Positions 7,532 to 15,062 of a DNA stretch of 15,292 nt are shown piece after piece. The position numbers were made by a program, and so were the translations under genes. The notes beneath the pieces are model-generated. The model did no database searches. It had not been told where the DNA came from and worked only from the letters and a program-made list of their open reading frames with translations. The DNA comes from Actinomycetales bacterium (GTDB lineage Bacteria > Actinomycetota > Actinomycetes > Actinomycetales > JAHECE01): NCBI GenBank assembly GCA_024641895.1, contig JAHECE010000034.1:1-15292 (forward strand), given 5' to 3'. The first letter of the stretch is position 1, and every line of letters begins with the position of its first letter.

Positions 7532-8443
7532 TCAGATGCCGGCCTCACGCCTGAGCGCATCGGCGAGCCGGTCGGCGGTCGCGGTGTCGAAGAAGAACTC
7601 GTGCGTCACGCGTCCGACCTTGACCAGCAGCGCGCTCACGGCCTCGTGCTGCTGGCTCGCCCTGACCTCGACGTCGACCAACCGCTCGAGCGGGAGGAAC
7701 GTGCGAGCCAGCGACTGGACCGGCCTGCGGCCCGTGGCGAAGGCGCGCGCTCGATGCAGGATCTGCACCTCGCGCCGACCCAGCGTGACCACCGCGCTCT
7801 GCAGCGTGGTGGGCCAGGCGCGCGCGATGGCCCGGCCAACGCCCGAGGCGCCGATCGGCGTGACGACGCGCCGCTTCTGGACCCCAAGAGTCCGGACGCC
7901 GCCGTCCCGGACGGCCCGACGGTAGAGGCTCTGCAGATCGGGTTCGATCGGCGGTGCGGCGGCGGGCCCAGGGGCGCCCTTGGCCGCGGCGGCCGGCTTC
8001 GCCGCGGCGGCCGGCTTCGCCGCGGCACCTCCCAGGTACTTACCCCGAATCACGTCAACGAGTTGGGAGATGACCTCGGTCGAAGACGCATTGAAGGGGA
8101 CGACGACGGGAGCGACGTCGACGTGCAGGGTCAGGGCGCAGTCGAGGAGGTCGACGACCTCGGTGATCCCTTCCAGGTCGAGGTAGGGGACCTGCCGGGA
8201 GTCCACCTCCCGCCCGCGCCGGGTGAGCACGGTGATGAGATCGGGTCCGAGCGAGAGGACGCTGTCGTAGAGGTCCATGGCGGGCGTGGCAACGCGCCGC
8301 TCGATCTCGCGAGGGACCTTGATCGTCATGAGCGCGCCGGCCAGGTCGAGCCCGTGGCCCCGGAACAACCGCGGGATCTCGTCCTCCGACCGGATCTCGT
8401 AGATCCACGGTCCGAAGGCGTCGTACTCAGCTGTTGATGACAT
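7532..8443 (-). CDS. Unknown protein with two possible PH-like domains joined by an Ala/Pro/Lys linker
   Basis: This 303-residue soluble protein has no signal peptide or membrane segment, and I do not recognise a named family. Residues of about 40-140 (LITVLTRRGREVDSRQVPYLDLEGI...LTLHVDVAPVVVPF) and about 215-303 (VTLGRREVQILHRARAF...FLPLERLVDVEVRASQ) both alternate beta strands and end in an amphipathic helix, as bacterial PH-like domains do. This is my inference, not a confident assignment. They are joined by a repetitive KPAAAAKPAAAAKGAPGP linker. ATG 8443 follows GGAGAGAAGG; upstream in-frame starts would only add low-complexity Arg/Ala sequence. The isomerase starts 16 nt after its stop, so they are probably one operon. 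A hairpin upstream separates it from the importer genes. Confidence 0.75.
   Translation of the reverse strand: MSSTAEYDAFGPWIYEIRSEDEIPRLFRGHGLDLAGALMTIKVPREIERRVATPAMDLYDSVLSLGPDLITVLTRRGREVDSRQVPYLDLEGITEVVDLLDCALTLHVDVAPVVVPFNASSTEVISQLVDVIRGKYLGGAAAKPAAAAKPAAAAKGAPGPAAAPPIEPDLQSLYRRAVRDGGVRTLGVQKRRVVTPIGASGVGRAIARAWPTTLQSAVVTLGRREVQILHRARAFATGRRPVQSLARTFLPLERLVDVEVRASQQHEAVSALLVKVGRVTHEFFFDTATADRLADALRREAGI
7983..8026 (+). repeat. 18-bp tandem repeat, 2.4 copies, within coding sequence
   Basis: The unit GCCGCGGCGGCCGGCTTC occurs at 7983-8000 and 8001-8018 and continues as GCCGCGGC to 8026. On the minus strand it encodes the six-residue unit AAAKPA. It keeps frame, so length change by slippage would only alter the linker between the two domains. 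Confidence 0.9.
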
Positions 8444-8596
8444 CTCAGAGACCTTCTCTCCACGGAACTGCGTCGATCCCGTGTTCAGCGCTGTCGCGGC
8501 ACTTCCGACTGGTCGGGCTACCGCGGCGCTCGACGCGCGCACGACGTGCCACCCGTTCTCTCTTGTTGCATGCACCCGAGGGGTTCGCCCGACGCG
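8444..8596 (-). promoter_or_regulatory. Presumed promoter region of the isomerase cluster
   Basis: This 153-base gap lies between the hairpin and ATG 8443, and it precedes the first gene of the three-gene cluster. It contains CACCCGAG at 8573-8580 and the ribosome site, but no clear -35/-10 pair. That a promoter is here is inferred from position. Confidence 0.35.
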
Positions 8597-8633
8597 CGTG
8601 GGGCCCAGCCGTTCTCGACGGCCGGGCCCCACG
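8597..8633 (-). terminator. Strong hairpin ending the sugar importer transcript
   Basis: CGTGGGGCCC (8597-8606) pairs perfectly with GGGCCCCACG (8624-8633). An inner GCCG/CGGC stem follows one A-C mismatch, and the loop has 7 nt. It lies 33 bases after the stop of the sugar-binding protein gene. There is no U-tract, as is common in high-GC actinomycetes, so termination, processing or 3'-end protection are all possible. Confidence 0.75.
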
Positions 8634-8666
8634 TGCTTGGCCCGTCAGGACGCGCCTACCACCCTG

Positions 8667-9761
8667 CTACTTGAGCAGGGCCAGCCGCGCCGGGTCGTTC
8701 GCGAAGACCTCTTCGGCGTTGTCCTTGGTGACGACGACCGGGTCGAGCGCGTAGACCGGAACCTCGATCTTGCCGTTGTCGACCGACTCGCTCGGCGTCG
8801 GCAGGTCGTTGCCCTGCTGGAGTGCCTGGATGAGCTCAACGGTCTGGGCCACCAACAGGTCGGTGGGCTTGGCCACGGTCGAGTACTGCTTGCCCTCCCA
8901 GATGGACACGACGGACTCGTTCTCGGCGTCGAGGCCGTCAACGACGGGAACGTCCTGACCAGCACCCTCTGCCGAAGTCAGGATCGCTCGCGCGATGCCG
9001 TCGTTCGGAGCGAGCACGCCGTCGATCTTCTTGTCGGCGTAGAAGCCCGAGAGCAGGGAGTCCATCCGCTTCTGGGCCTCAGCGTTGCTCCAGTCAACCG
9101 TGGCGACCTGGGTGAACTCGGTCTGACCGGAGACGACCACCAGCGTGCCGTCGTCGATCTTCGGCTGGAGCACCGACATCGCGCCTGTGAAGAAGTTCGG
9201 GGCGTTCGGGTCGGCCGGGCCGCCACCGAAGAGCTCGATGTTGTACGGACCCGGACCCTTGCGCTCGGCGAGGCCGTCGAGGAGCGACTGGCCCTGCAGC
9301 TCACCGGTGCGGATGCTGCCGAACTGGACCACCGCGTCAACCGCCTCGGTGTTCTCGATCATCCGGTCGTAGCCGATGATCTTGACACCCTCGGCGGCCG
9401 CCGACTCGAGCACGCTGCCCAGCTGCTTGCCGTCGATGGGGCCGACGACGATGACCTTGGCGCCGCTCTGGATCATCGACTCGATCTGCGACTGCTGCTG
9501 GGTGACCTTGTTGTCCGCCGCCTGGACAACCGGCTTGAAGCCTGCGTCGGTGAGCTGCGTGGTGAACAGGTCCTGCGCTTCCTTCCAGTTCTGGGTACCA
9601 AGCCACGGCAGAGAGATGCCGATCGTGGCGTCCGCGGCGAAGCCGCTCGTGCCGTCCGTGGTCCCGTCGGTCGTGTCGCCACGACCGCCGCCCGAGCATG
9701 CGCCGAGCGCCAGAGCACCCACGGCGGCCATCGCCACGAGGCCCAGAGACTTCCTCTTCAT
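8667..9761 (-). CDS. chvE: Monosaccharide ABC transporter lipoprotein (ChvE family)
   Basis: This 364-residue extracytoplasmic sugar receptor captures monosaccharides for the MmsA/MmsB importer. A lipoprotein signal ends in the lipobox LGAC (Cys22), so it is lipid-anchored. The mature part is a two-lobe periplasmic-binding-protein type 1 fold. Recognisable ChvE landmarks are IESMIQSGAKVIVVGPIDG, VKIIGYDRMI, GPYNIELFGGGPADPN, GAMSVLQPKIDDG, VLAPNDGIARAI and WEGKQYSTVAKPT. ATG 9761 is preceded by AAGGAG at good spacing. It is the third gene of the importer operon, 113 bases after the permease, with its own strong ribosome site and upstream stem-loops that could raise its expression. Ligand preference (glucose, galactose, arabinose, xylose) cannot be read from sequence. 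Confidence 0.93.
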   Translation of the reverse strand: MKRKSLGLVAMAAVGALALGACSGGGRGDTTDGTTDGTSGFAADATIGISLPWLGTQNWKEAQDLFTTQLTDAGFKPVVQAADNKVTQQQSQIESMIQSGAKVIVVGPIDGKQLGSVLESAAAEGVKIIGYDRMIENTEAVDAVVQFGSIRTGELQGQSLLDGLAERKGPGPYNIELFGGGPADPNAPNFFTGAMSVLQPKIDDGTLVVVSGQTEFTQVATVDWSNAEAQKRMDSLLSGFYADKKIDGVLAPNDGIARAILTSAEGAGQDVPVVDGLDAENESVVSIWEGKQYSTVAKPTDLLVAQTVELIQALQQGNDLPTPSESVDNGKIEVPVYALDPVVVTKDNAEEVFANDPARLALLK

Positions 9762-9781
9762 GTCTTCTCCTTCTGCGCGTA

Positions 9782-9827
9782 CACCCGACCTCGGGTGCGG
9801 GTACTCCTGCGAGCGGTAACCCGCAGG
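9782..9827 (-). other. Two stem-loops between permease and binding-protein genes
   Basis: CACCCGA/TCGGGTG (9782-9788 and 9791-9797) is a near-perfect palindrome with a 2-nt centre. CCTGCG/CGCAGG (9806-9811 and 9822-9827) pairs across 10 nt. In the transcript they sit just before the binding-protein ribosome site, where hairpins often stabilise the abundant receptor message. The first could also be a protein-binding site. Confidence 0.45.
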
Positions 9828-9874
9828 CTTGCGTCCTCAGTCACGACTCGTCGGCCGTGACGTCAGGTCAGGCT

Positions 9875-11140
9875 CTATCCCTTTTTCCCTGCGACCGGAG
9901 CGGAGCCCGCTGGCTCCGCCGCCGTCGCGACCGGCTCCTTCTTCGGGAAGAGCCTGCCCAAGATCGAGGGCCGGCCCTGCTCCTTGTTGTAGACGTCGAA
10001 GGCGACGGCCGCGAGGAGCACGAGGCCCTTGATGACCGCCGTGCGATCGGCGCCCACGCCCATCAACGAGAGACCGCTGTTGAGCACGGCCATGACGAGG
10101 CCACCGACCATGGATGCGGTCACGGTCCCGATGCCACCGGAGACGGCCGCGCCGCCGATGAACACGGCCGCGATGGCGTCGAGCTCCCACGCGGTGCCGT
10201 CGGACGGGCCTGCCGCCGTGGCTCGGCCGACGAACATGATTCCGGCGATGGCGGCGAGGAACGACATGTTGGCCATCACGATGAAGGTCACCCGCTTGGT
10301 GTCCACACCGGACAGGGCTGCCGCGGCTCGGTTGCCGCCGACCGCGTAGATGTGCCGGCCGAACCGCGTGCGCTGGGTGATCGTGGAGTAGACCAGCACC
10401 AGCGCCACGAGGATCAGACCCGGGATCGGGAAGGAGGTGCCCGGGCGCCCGCTGCCGAACAGCCAGGTCAGGTATCCGATCACCAGGGCGATGAGAACCA
10501 CCCGAACGACGACGGGCCACAACGGCGGCTTCTCGGAAGCCATCGAGGAAAGCCGGGAGTACTTGCGGAACTGGGTCCAGCCGAGGGCGACGATGGCCAG
10601 GATGCCGAGAAGCAGCGTCGAGTTGTTCATCTGGGTGAAGGTGGGCCCCCACTCCGGCAGGTAGCCGGAGCCCAGCGTCCTGAACTCATCCGGCACCGGG
10701 ACGCTGATGGACCCGCTGATCCAGATCACGACGCCGCGGAAGATCAGCATGCCCGCGAGGGTCGTGATGAATCCGGGGATCCCGATCCGAGCGACCCACA
10801 TCCCCTGCCAGGCCCCGATGAGCATGCCGACGCCGAGACCGATGAACAGCGCCACCCACCAGGGAACGTTCAGATCGCGCGCCGTCAGCGCCACGATCAT
10901 GCCGACGACACCTGCTACCGAACCGACCGACAGGTCGATCTGCCCGATCACGATCACCATGACCATGCCGATGGCGAGGATCAGCACGTAGGCGTTTCCG
11001 GACAGGAGGTTCTGGAAGTTCGACGACGTGAGCATGCGCCCACCAGAGGCGATCTCGAACGCGATGAGCAACGCGATGAGCGCACCCACCATCGTGAACT
11101 GGCGGAGGTCCCCGCCGAGCACCTGCTTCAGTGACTTCAT
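9875..11140 (-). CDS. mmsB: Multiple-monosaccharide ABC transporter permease
   Basis: This 421-residue polytopic membrane protein of the ribose/xylose-type BPD_transp_2 family forms the channel of the importer. Evidence includes about ten hydrophobic segments, MVIVIGQIDLSVGSVAGVVG near residue 70, GIPGFITTLAGMLIFRGV, RTRFGRHIYAVGGNRAAAALSGVDTKR before the coupling loop, and GGAAVSGGIGTVTASMVGG near the C-terminus. The length and the large insertion between membrane segments match the GguB/MmsB branch rather than RbsC. A charged cytoplasmic tail (PKKEPVATAAEPAGS) ends the protein. It starts 25 bases after the ATPase gene stop, with AGGAAAGAG upstream, in the same operon. Confidence 0.92.
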   Translation of the reverse strand: MKSLKQVLGGDLRQFTMVGALIALLIAFEIASGGRMLTSSNFQNLLSGNAYVLILAIGMVMVIVIGQIDLSVGSVAGVVGMIVALTARDLNVPWWVALFIGLGVGMLIGAWQGMWVARIGIPGFITTLAGMLIFRGVVIWISGSISVPVPDEFRTLGSGYLPEWGPTFTQMNNSTLLLGILAIVALGWTQFRKYSRLSSMASEKPPLWPVVVRVVLIALVIGYLTWLFGSGRPGTSFPIPGLILVALVLVYSTITQRTRFGRHIYAVGGNRAAAALSGVDTKRVTFIVMANMSFLAAIAGIMFVGRATAAGPSDGTAWELDAIAAVFIGGAAVSGGIGTVTASMVGGLVMAVLNSGLSLMGVGADRTAVIKGLVLLAAVAFDVYNKEQGRPSILGRLFPKKEPVATAAEPAGSAPVAGKKG

Positions 11141-11165
11141 CCTAGGTAGCTCTCTTTCCTGCTGG

Positions 11166-12710
11166 TCAGCGTGCCATCGACGCGGTGGTGGTCATCATCC
11201 GCATGAGCTGTTCCTGGTTGGCCTCAGCGGTGTCGACCACCCCGGTGATCCGGCCCTCGCAGATGGTGTAGATGCGATCAGTGATCCCCATGAGCTCGGG
11301 CAGCTCGGAGGAGATGACGACCACGGCTTTGCCCTCGTCCGAGAGCTCTTGGATGAGGCGGTAGATCTCGTACTTGGCACCCACGTCGATGCCACGGGTC
11401 GGCTCGTCGAGGATCAGCACGTCCGGATCGGGGAACATCCACTTCGCCAGGACGACCTTCTGCTGGTTTCCGCCGGAGAGGGTCTTGACTCCGACATCGA
11501 CGCTCGGCGCCTTGGTTCGCATGGACTTGCGGTAGCCCTCAGCCACCTCGTACTCCATGGCGTCGTCGATCAGGCCGCGCCGCAGGATCCCGTCCAGGTT
11601 CGCGGAAACCGTCGTGACCTTGATCGAGTCCAGCAGGTTGAGGCCGAGGGTCTTCCTGTCCTCCGGGACGTAGGCGATCCCGTTCCGAATCGCCGCGCGG
11701 ACGTTCGGCAGCACGACCTTCTCGCCGCGAAGGAAGATCTCCCCCGAGACGAAGATCCCGTAGCTGCGCCCGAAGATCGACCGTGCCAGCTCCGTGCGAC
11801 CGGCGCCCATGAGGCCCGCGAATCCGACGATCTCCCCGCGCTTGACGGTGAAGTTCGAGTCGTTGCAGATCAACCGGCCCGGCAGCGTCGGGTGTTCGAC
11901 GCGCCAGTTCCTGACTTCGAAGATCGTCTCCCCGATGGTCGGGGTGTGCTCCGGGTAACGGTTCTCGAGGGACCTGCCCACCATGGACCGAATGATGCGG
12001 TCCTCGTCGACGGCGCCCGCCTCGACGGGATAGGTCTCGACGGTCTTGCCGTCCCGGATCACCGTCACGGCGTCGGAGACGGCCGCGATCTCGTTGAGCT
12101 TGTGCGAGATCATGAGGCAGGTGATGCCCTTGGCCTTGAGCCCGAGCATCAGGTTGAGCAGGTTCTCCGAGTCGTCCTCGTTGAGGGCCGACGTCGGCTC
12201 GTCGAGGATCAGCAGCCGGACATCCTTTGACAGCGCCTTGGCGATCTCGACGAGCTGCTGCTGCCCCACACCGAGGGTCTTGATCGGGGTACTGGGGTCG
12301 ATCGACAAGCCGACCCTGGCGAGGAGGTCCAGGGTCCGGCGGCGAGCCTCGTCCCAGTCGATCAAGCCGTTCTTGACGATCTCGTTGCCCAGGAAGATGT
12401 TCTCGACGATCGACAGCTCGGGGATGAGCGCAAGCTCCTGGTGGATGATGACGATCCCGGCTCGCTCCGAGGACTTGATGCCCTTGAACTCGACCTCCTG
12501 GCCGTCGAAGACGATCGCGCCGCCGTATGTCCCGTGCGGGTAGACGCCGGACAGGACCTTCATCAGCGTCGACTTGCCGGCGCCGTTCTCCCCGCAGATC
12601 GCGTGGATGTCAGCCGTGCGCACGGACATGGTGACGCCGTCGAGGGCGCGAACTCCTGGGAAGTCCTTCGTGATGTGCTGCATCTCGAGGATGGGGCGAG
12701 CATCGCCCAT
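11166..12710 (-). CDS. mmsA: Multiple-monosaccharide ABC transporter double ATPase
   Basis: This 514-residue cytoplasmic protein has two fused nucleotide-binding domains, as in all CUT2-class sugar importers. The N-terminal domain has Walker A GENGAGKST (40-48), a degenerate signature LGVGQQQ and Walker B LLILDEPTSAL. The C-terminal domain has the degenerate Walker A GLMGAGRTEL, a canonical LSGGNQQK and VLILDEPTRGIDVG. One canonical and one degenerate site is normal for the family. GVYPHGTYGG and DFPGVRALDGV fit the GguA/MmsA branch. ATG 12710 is preceded by GGGAGG at 12717-12722 with 6-nt spacing. It is the first gene of the mmsA-mmsB-chvE operon, about 130 bases downstream of a LacI-type operator-like sequence, so sugar-responsive control is likely. 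Confidence 0.94.
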   Translation of the reverse strand: MGDARPILEMQHITKDFPGVRALDGVTMSVRTADIHAICGENGAGKSTLMKVLSGVYPHGTYGGAIVFDGQEVEFKGIKSSERAGIVIIHQELALIPELSIVENIFLGNEIVKNGLIDWDEARRRTLDLLARVGLSIDPSTPIKTLGVGQQQLVEIAKALSKDVRLLILDEPTSALNEDDSENLLNLMLGLKAKGITCLMISHKLNEIAAVSDAVTVIRDGKTVETYPVEAGAVDEDRIIRSMVGRSLENRYPEHTPTIGETIFEVRNWRVEHPTLPGRLICNDSNFTVKRGEIVGFAGLMGAGRTELARSIFGRSYGIFVSGEIFLRGEKVVLPNVRAAIRNGIAYVPEDRKTLGLNLLDSIKVTTVSANLDGILRRGLIDDAMEYEVAEGYRKSMRTKAPSVDVGVKTLSGGNQQKVVLAKWMFPDPDVLILDEPTRGIDVGAKYEIYRLIQELSDEGKAVVVISSELPELMGITDRIYTICEGRITGVVDTAEANQEQLMRMMTTTASMAR

Positions 12711-12841
12711 GCGGGGCCTCCCGGCGGTCGCGACGCGGGCGGCAGAGGTTGATCCGCCCTTGGAACCTGACGACCGGCACCTGTTCGCGGGCGCCAGTAC
12801 GTGTTGAACCTAGGGCGTACCCGTCCCCTCGTGCGCAACTC

Positions 12842-12859
12842 TGCGGTAACGATTCTGCA
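12842..12859. promoter_or_regulatory. LacI-family operator-like palindrome upstream of mmsA
   Basis: TGCGGTAACGATTCTGCA is an 18-bp imperfect palindrome with a central CG, and its half-sites agree at 6 of 9 positions. Size, central CG and flanking TG/CA fit LacI/GalR-family operators. It lies in the divergent gap between mmsA and the HAD gene, and a 14/18-identical copy lies upstream of glgC at 15063. The mmsA promoter hexamers were not resolved; TAGGTT on the minus strand (12812-12807) is a possible -10. Confidence 0.55.
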
Positions 12860-12945
12860 ACGCCGATTCGATGGGACCTCGCCCGCAGCGCACGCGACGG
12901 GCAGCACCCACGCTCCGACCGCCTCGCCCCGAGGCGCGGCCCGGC

Positions 12946-12957
12946 TATCGTCGCCGG
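12946..12957 (+). promoter_or_regulatory. Possible -10 element for a leaderless HAD transcript
   Basis: TATCGT (12946-12951) fits the actinobacterial TANNNT -10 pattern and sits 6 nt before ATG 12958. There is no Shine-Dalgarno in front of that ATG. This spacing is typical of leaderless mRNAs starting at the A of ATG. No clear -35 was seen. Confidence 0.4.
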
Positions 12958-13794
12958 ATGGACCTGCCCGCGAGCACGAGCCAGTTCACGAGGGCGCGCC
13001 TCGTCGCGATCGACGTCGACGGCACGCTGCTGACCAGCGATCACCGGGTCTCGGACGCGACGGCGGCGGCGATCCGGCGAGTCCGGGATCGCGACGTGGA
13101 CGTGGTCTTGACGACATCGCGACCCCCTGCCGCGCTCTGGCCGATCCTGCGCCGGCTCGGCCTGGTCGAGCCCGCTGTGTTCATCGGGTCTCAGGGCGCC
13201 GTCACCGGCAGCTTCTCGAGCACTGGTCGACTTCGGATCATCGACCAGCACCCGATCCCGCTCGATCTCGCACGCGCGGCGGTCTCGGCTGCCCTGAGCG
13301 CGGGCCTCGCGATGAACTGGTTCTCCGGCCAGGAATGGCTCGTCTCCCACCTCGACGATGCGGTTCGCCGCGAGGCACGAATCGTCGAGTGGGTCCCGAC
13401 GGTCGCGGACCTCGCCGCGCAGCCCAAGGGCCCCGACAAGCTGCTGGCCATCGCGCCGAGCTCAGCACCGGCAACCCTTGCCGCACTCGTCGCCGCACTC
13501 CCGGCCGGGCTGCGCGCACAGACGTCGAACCCGACCTACCTCGAGATCACCCGTGCCGATGTCGACAAGGCGTCAACTCTGCGCACCTACTGCGATCAGC
13601 GCGGCATCCCCCGAGAAGGCGTCATCGCGATCGGTGACGGGATGAACGACCTCGCCATGCTCGCCTTCGCCGGCACAGCCGTGGCGCCGGCCAACGCCCG
13701 CCCCGAGGTGCTCGCCGAAGTCGATCTGATCACTGCGAGCAACGACGACGACGGCGTCGCCCGCGCCCTGGATGAGCTCATCCCCGCGAGGTGA
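12958..13794 (+). CDS. HAD-IIB (Cof-type) sugar-phosphate phosphatase
   Basis: This 278-residue cytoplasmic hydrolase uses an aspartyl-phosphate intermediate. Motif I is AIDVDGTLL (nucleophile Asp19, acid/base Asp21), motif II is VLTTSRPP (about 55-62), and the C-terminal AIGDGMNDLAML holds the metal-binding aspartates. A cap domain of subclass IIB lies between them, and a DKAST segment occupies the usual motif III Lys position. The family dephosphorylates hexose phosphates, phosphoglycolate-like compounds or flavin precursors; the substrate cannot be assigned. The location, divergent from a sugar importer, favours a sugar phosphate. ATG 12958 begins the conserved region; an upstream frame extension is Arg/Pro-rich and unlikely. 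It probably shares the importer's regulatory gap. Confidence 0.9.
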   Translation: MDLPASTSQFTRARLVAIDVDGTLLTSDHRVSDATAAAIRRVRDRDVDVVLTTSRPPAALWPILRRLGLVEPAVFIGSQGAVTGSFSSTGRLRIIDQHPIPLDLARAAVSAALSAGLAMNWFSGQEWLVSHLDDAVRREARIVEWVPTVADLAAQPKGPDKLLAIAPSSAPATLAALVAALPAGLRAQTSNPTYLEITRADVDKASTLRTYCDQRGIPREGVIAIGDGMNDLAMLAFAGTAVAPANARPEVLAEVDLITASNDDDGVARALDELIPAR

Positions 13795-14076
13795 CGCCCC
13801 CGCTCGCGACCGACCTGCGAAGACGGCACCCGAGTGAAACGTCTCTACAGAACCATACAGATGCGCTCGGGCACATCCGGGTAGCCATTCGGACGCACTC
13901 GGGTGTACCCTGGGCCCTACACGATCGCCAGGATCGCTTCCGGGAGGACGCGATCCACACGTGCGTCCACCCGCCTGTGAGCGTGGTTCTGCCTGAGACA
14001 TTCAACGCCGACGGCCGTCGACAACGAGGCCGCACGGTGCAGAACCCGCGCGAGCAGCACGACCGATGGGGCCCCT
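13795..14076. promoter_or_regulatory. Upstream region of the LacI-like gene with inverted and direct repeats
   Basis: No gene is seen in these 282 bases. CACCCGAGTG (13827-13836) and CACTCGGGTG (13896-13905) are a perfect 10-bp inverted repeat with 59 bases between them. CTCGGGCAC (13865-13873) is a related partial copy between them. TACAGA occurs at 13846 and again at 13856, one helical turn apart. These look like binding sites for a regulator of the downstream gene, but no promoter pair is clear. Confidence 0.4.
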
Positions 14077-15036
14077 ATGACGCACTGCGACCCCACGAAG
14101 CTCGACCTCCAGCCCGACGTCACCAGCGCACACGGGTCCCGGAGGCGCGTCGCGGGCGCGGGCACCATCGGGCTCATCGGGCACGACCTCATGACGTCAT
14201 CGTTCGCCGGGGCGATCGTGCGTGGCGCGCAGGACGCGGCTGGGGCCAGAGGTGCCGTACTGCTCATCATGGCGACGAGCCGCAGCTCGGCCGACGAGGC
14301 CCGCGAGCTCGAGACACTGCTTCATGAGCAGGTCGACGGCATCCTGTGCGGCTCGGCGGATCACGCCGAGATCACCGTGCCGTCGGCCGTCCGGGCCCAT
14401 CCGGTCGTGCTCGTCAACGCGACCAGCACGGACCGGACCTTCTCGTCCGTGACGCCCGACGAGCTCGCATGTGGGTGGGACGGCACCGACGTCCTGCTCA
14501 GGGCCGGGCACAGGCGCATCGCCCTCGTCGCCGACGCCGCCGGAGGACTTGACTCCACGGGCCGCGAACAGGGCTTTCGCTCGCGCTCTGCCGCCGCCGG
14601 GCTGACATCTGCAGAACTGACCGTCGTCACGGCCTCCCCCGACGCCGCCGGTGGGTTCGAGGCCGCCTCCCGCCTGCTGACCGGGGCGGATCGCCCGACC
14701 GGGATCCTTTGCGTGAACGACCGGATCGCGATCGGCGTCTACCGCGCTGCGGCAGCCTTGGACCTGACGGTGCCGACCGACGTCTCCGTCGTCGGCATCG
14801 GCGACGCCGACGACACGGCCCAGGCCCTCCAGCCTCAGCTGACGAAGGTGCTGCTACCGCATCACGAGATGGGACGCTGGGCGGCGGACCACCTCCTCGA
14901 GCGTGTCGCCACCGGCCGAAGTCAGCCGCAAGCGGTGCGAATTCGTGGACACGTCGTCGAGCGAGACTCGGTCGCCCGGCCCGCGCCGGCGACGCCTCTG
15001 CAGCACCCGGCCGCAGGCGGGCCGGCCGAGCGCTGA
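14077..15036 (+). CDS. LacI/GalR-family effector-binding domain protein lacking a visible HTH
   Basis: The 319-residue protein is a periplasmic-binding-like sensor domain of LacI type: TIGLIGHDL, DGILCGSADH, GHRRIALVADAAGG, GILCVNDRIAIGVYRAA, DVSVVGIGDADD and LTKVLLPHHEMGRWAADHLL. LacI proteins normally carry about 50 helix-turn-helix residues before a hinge. Here only about 30 residues precede the sensor core, and QPDVTSAHGSRRRVAGAG resembles just the end of a hinge helix. The same frame has a stop at 13978-13980 and no ATG, GTG or TTG between it and 14077. The translated stretch in between has no GVSxxTVSR motif. No good ribosome site precedes the ATG. It may be a truncated regulator, a sensor acting through a partner, or a gene with a frameshift near its start. 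Confidence 0.82.
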   Translation: MTHCDPTKLDLQPDVTSAHGSRRRVAGAGTIGLIGHDLMTSSFAGAIVRGAQDAAGARGAVLLIMATSRSSADEARELETLLHEQVDGILCGSADHAEITVPSAVRAHPVVLVNATSTDRTFSSVTPDELACGWDGTDVLLRAGHRRIALVADAAGGLDSTGREQGFRSRSAAAGLTSAELTVVTASPDAAGGFEAASRLLTGADRPTGILCVNDRIAIGVYRAAAALDLTVPTDVSVVGIGDADDTAQALQPQLTKVLLPHHEMGRWAADHLLERVATGRSQPQAVRIRGHVVERDSVARPAPATPLQHPAAGGPAER

Positions 15037-15041
15037 GGGCC

Positions 15042-15047
15042 TTGACA
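15042..15047 (+). promoter_or_regulatory. TTGACA -35 hexamer of the likely glgC promoter
   Basis: A perfect TTGACA lies 125 bases before the glgC ATG. No good -10 exists at 16-18 bp spacing; CACAAA at 15065-15070 is the nearest, weak candidate, and it falls inside the operator-like sequence. Confidence 0.4.
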
Positions 15048-15062
15048 CGAGTACTGGACATC

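Noticed and set aside
12856..12873. A second, overlapping operator copy (TGC...CGATTC) next to the mmsA site
   Set aside because: It matches only 9 of 18 positions and lacks the closing GCA half; at most a half-site.
13974..14060. Faint HTH-like residues in a different frame (VSV...FNADGR...TVQ..RE..DR.G) before the LacI-like gene
   Set aside because: The spacing from these residues to the hinge is about 12 residues too long, and the recognition-helix pattern is absent. Chance resemblance is more likely than a decayed HTH.
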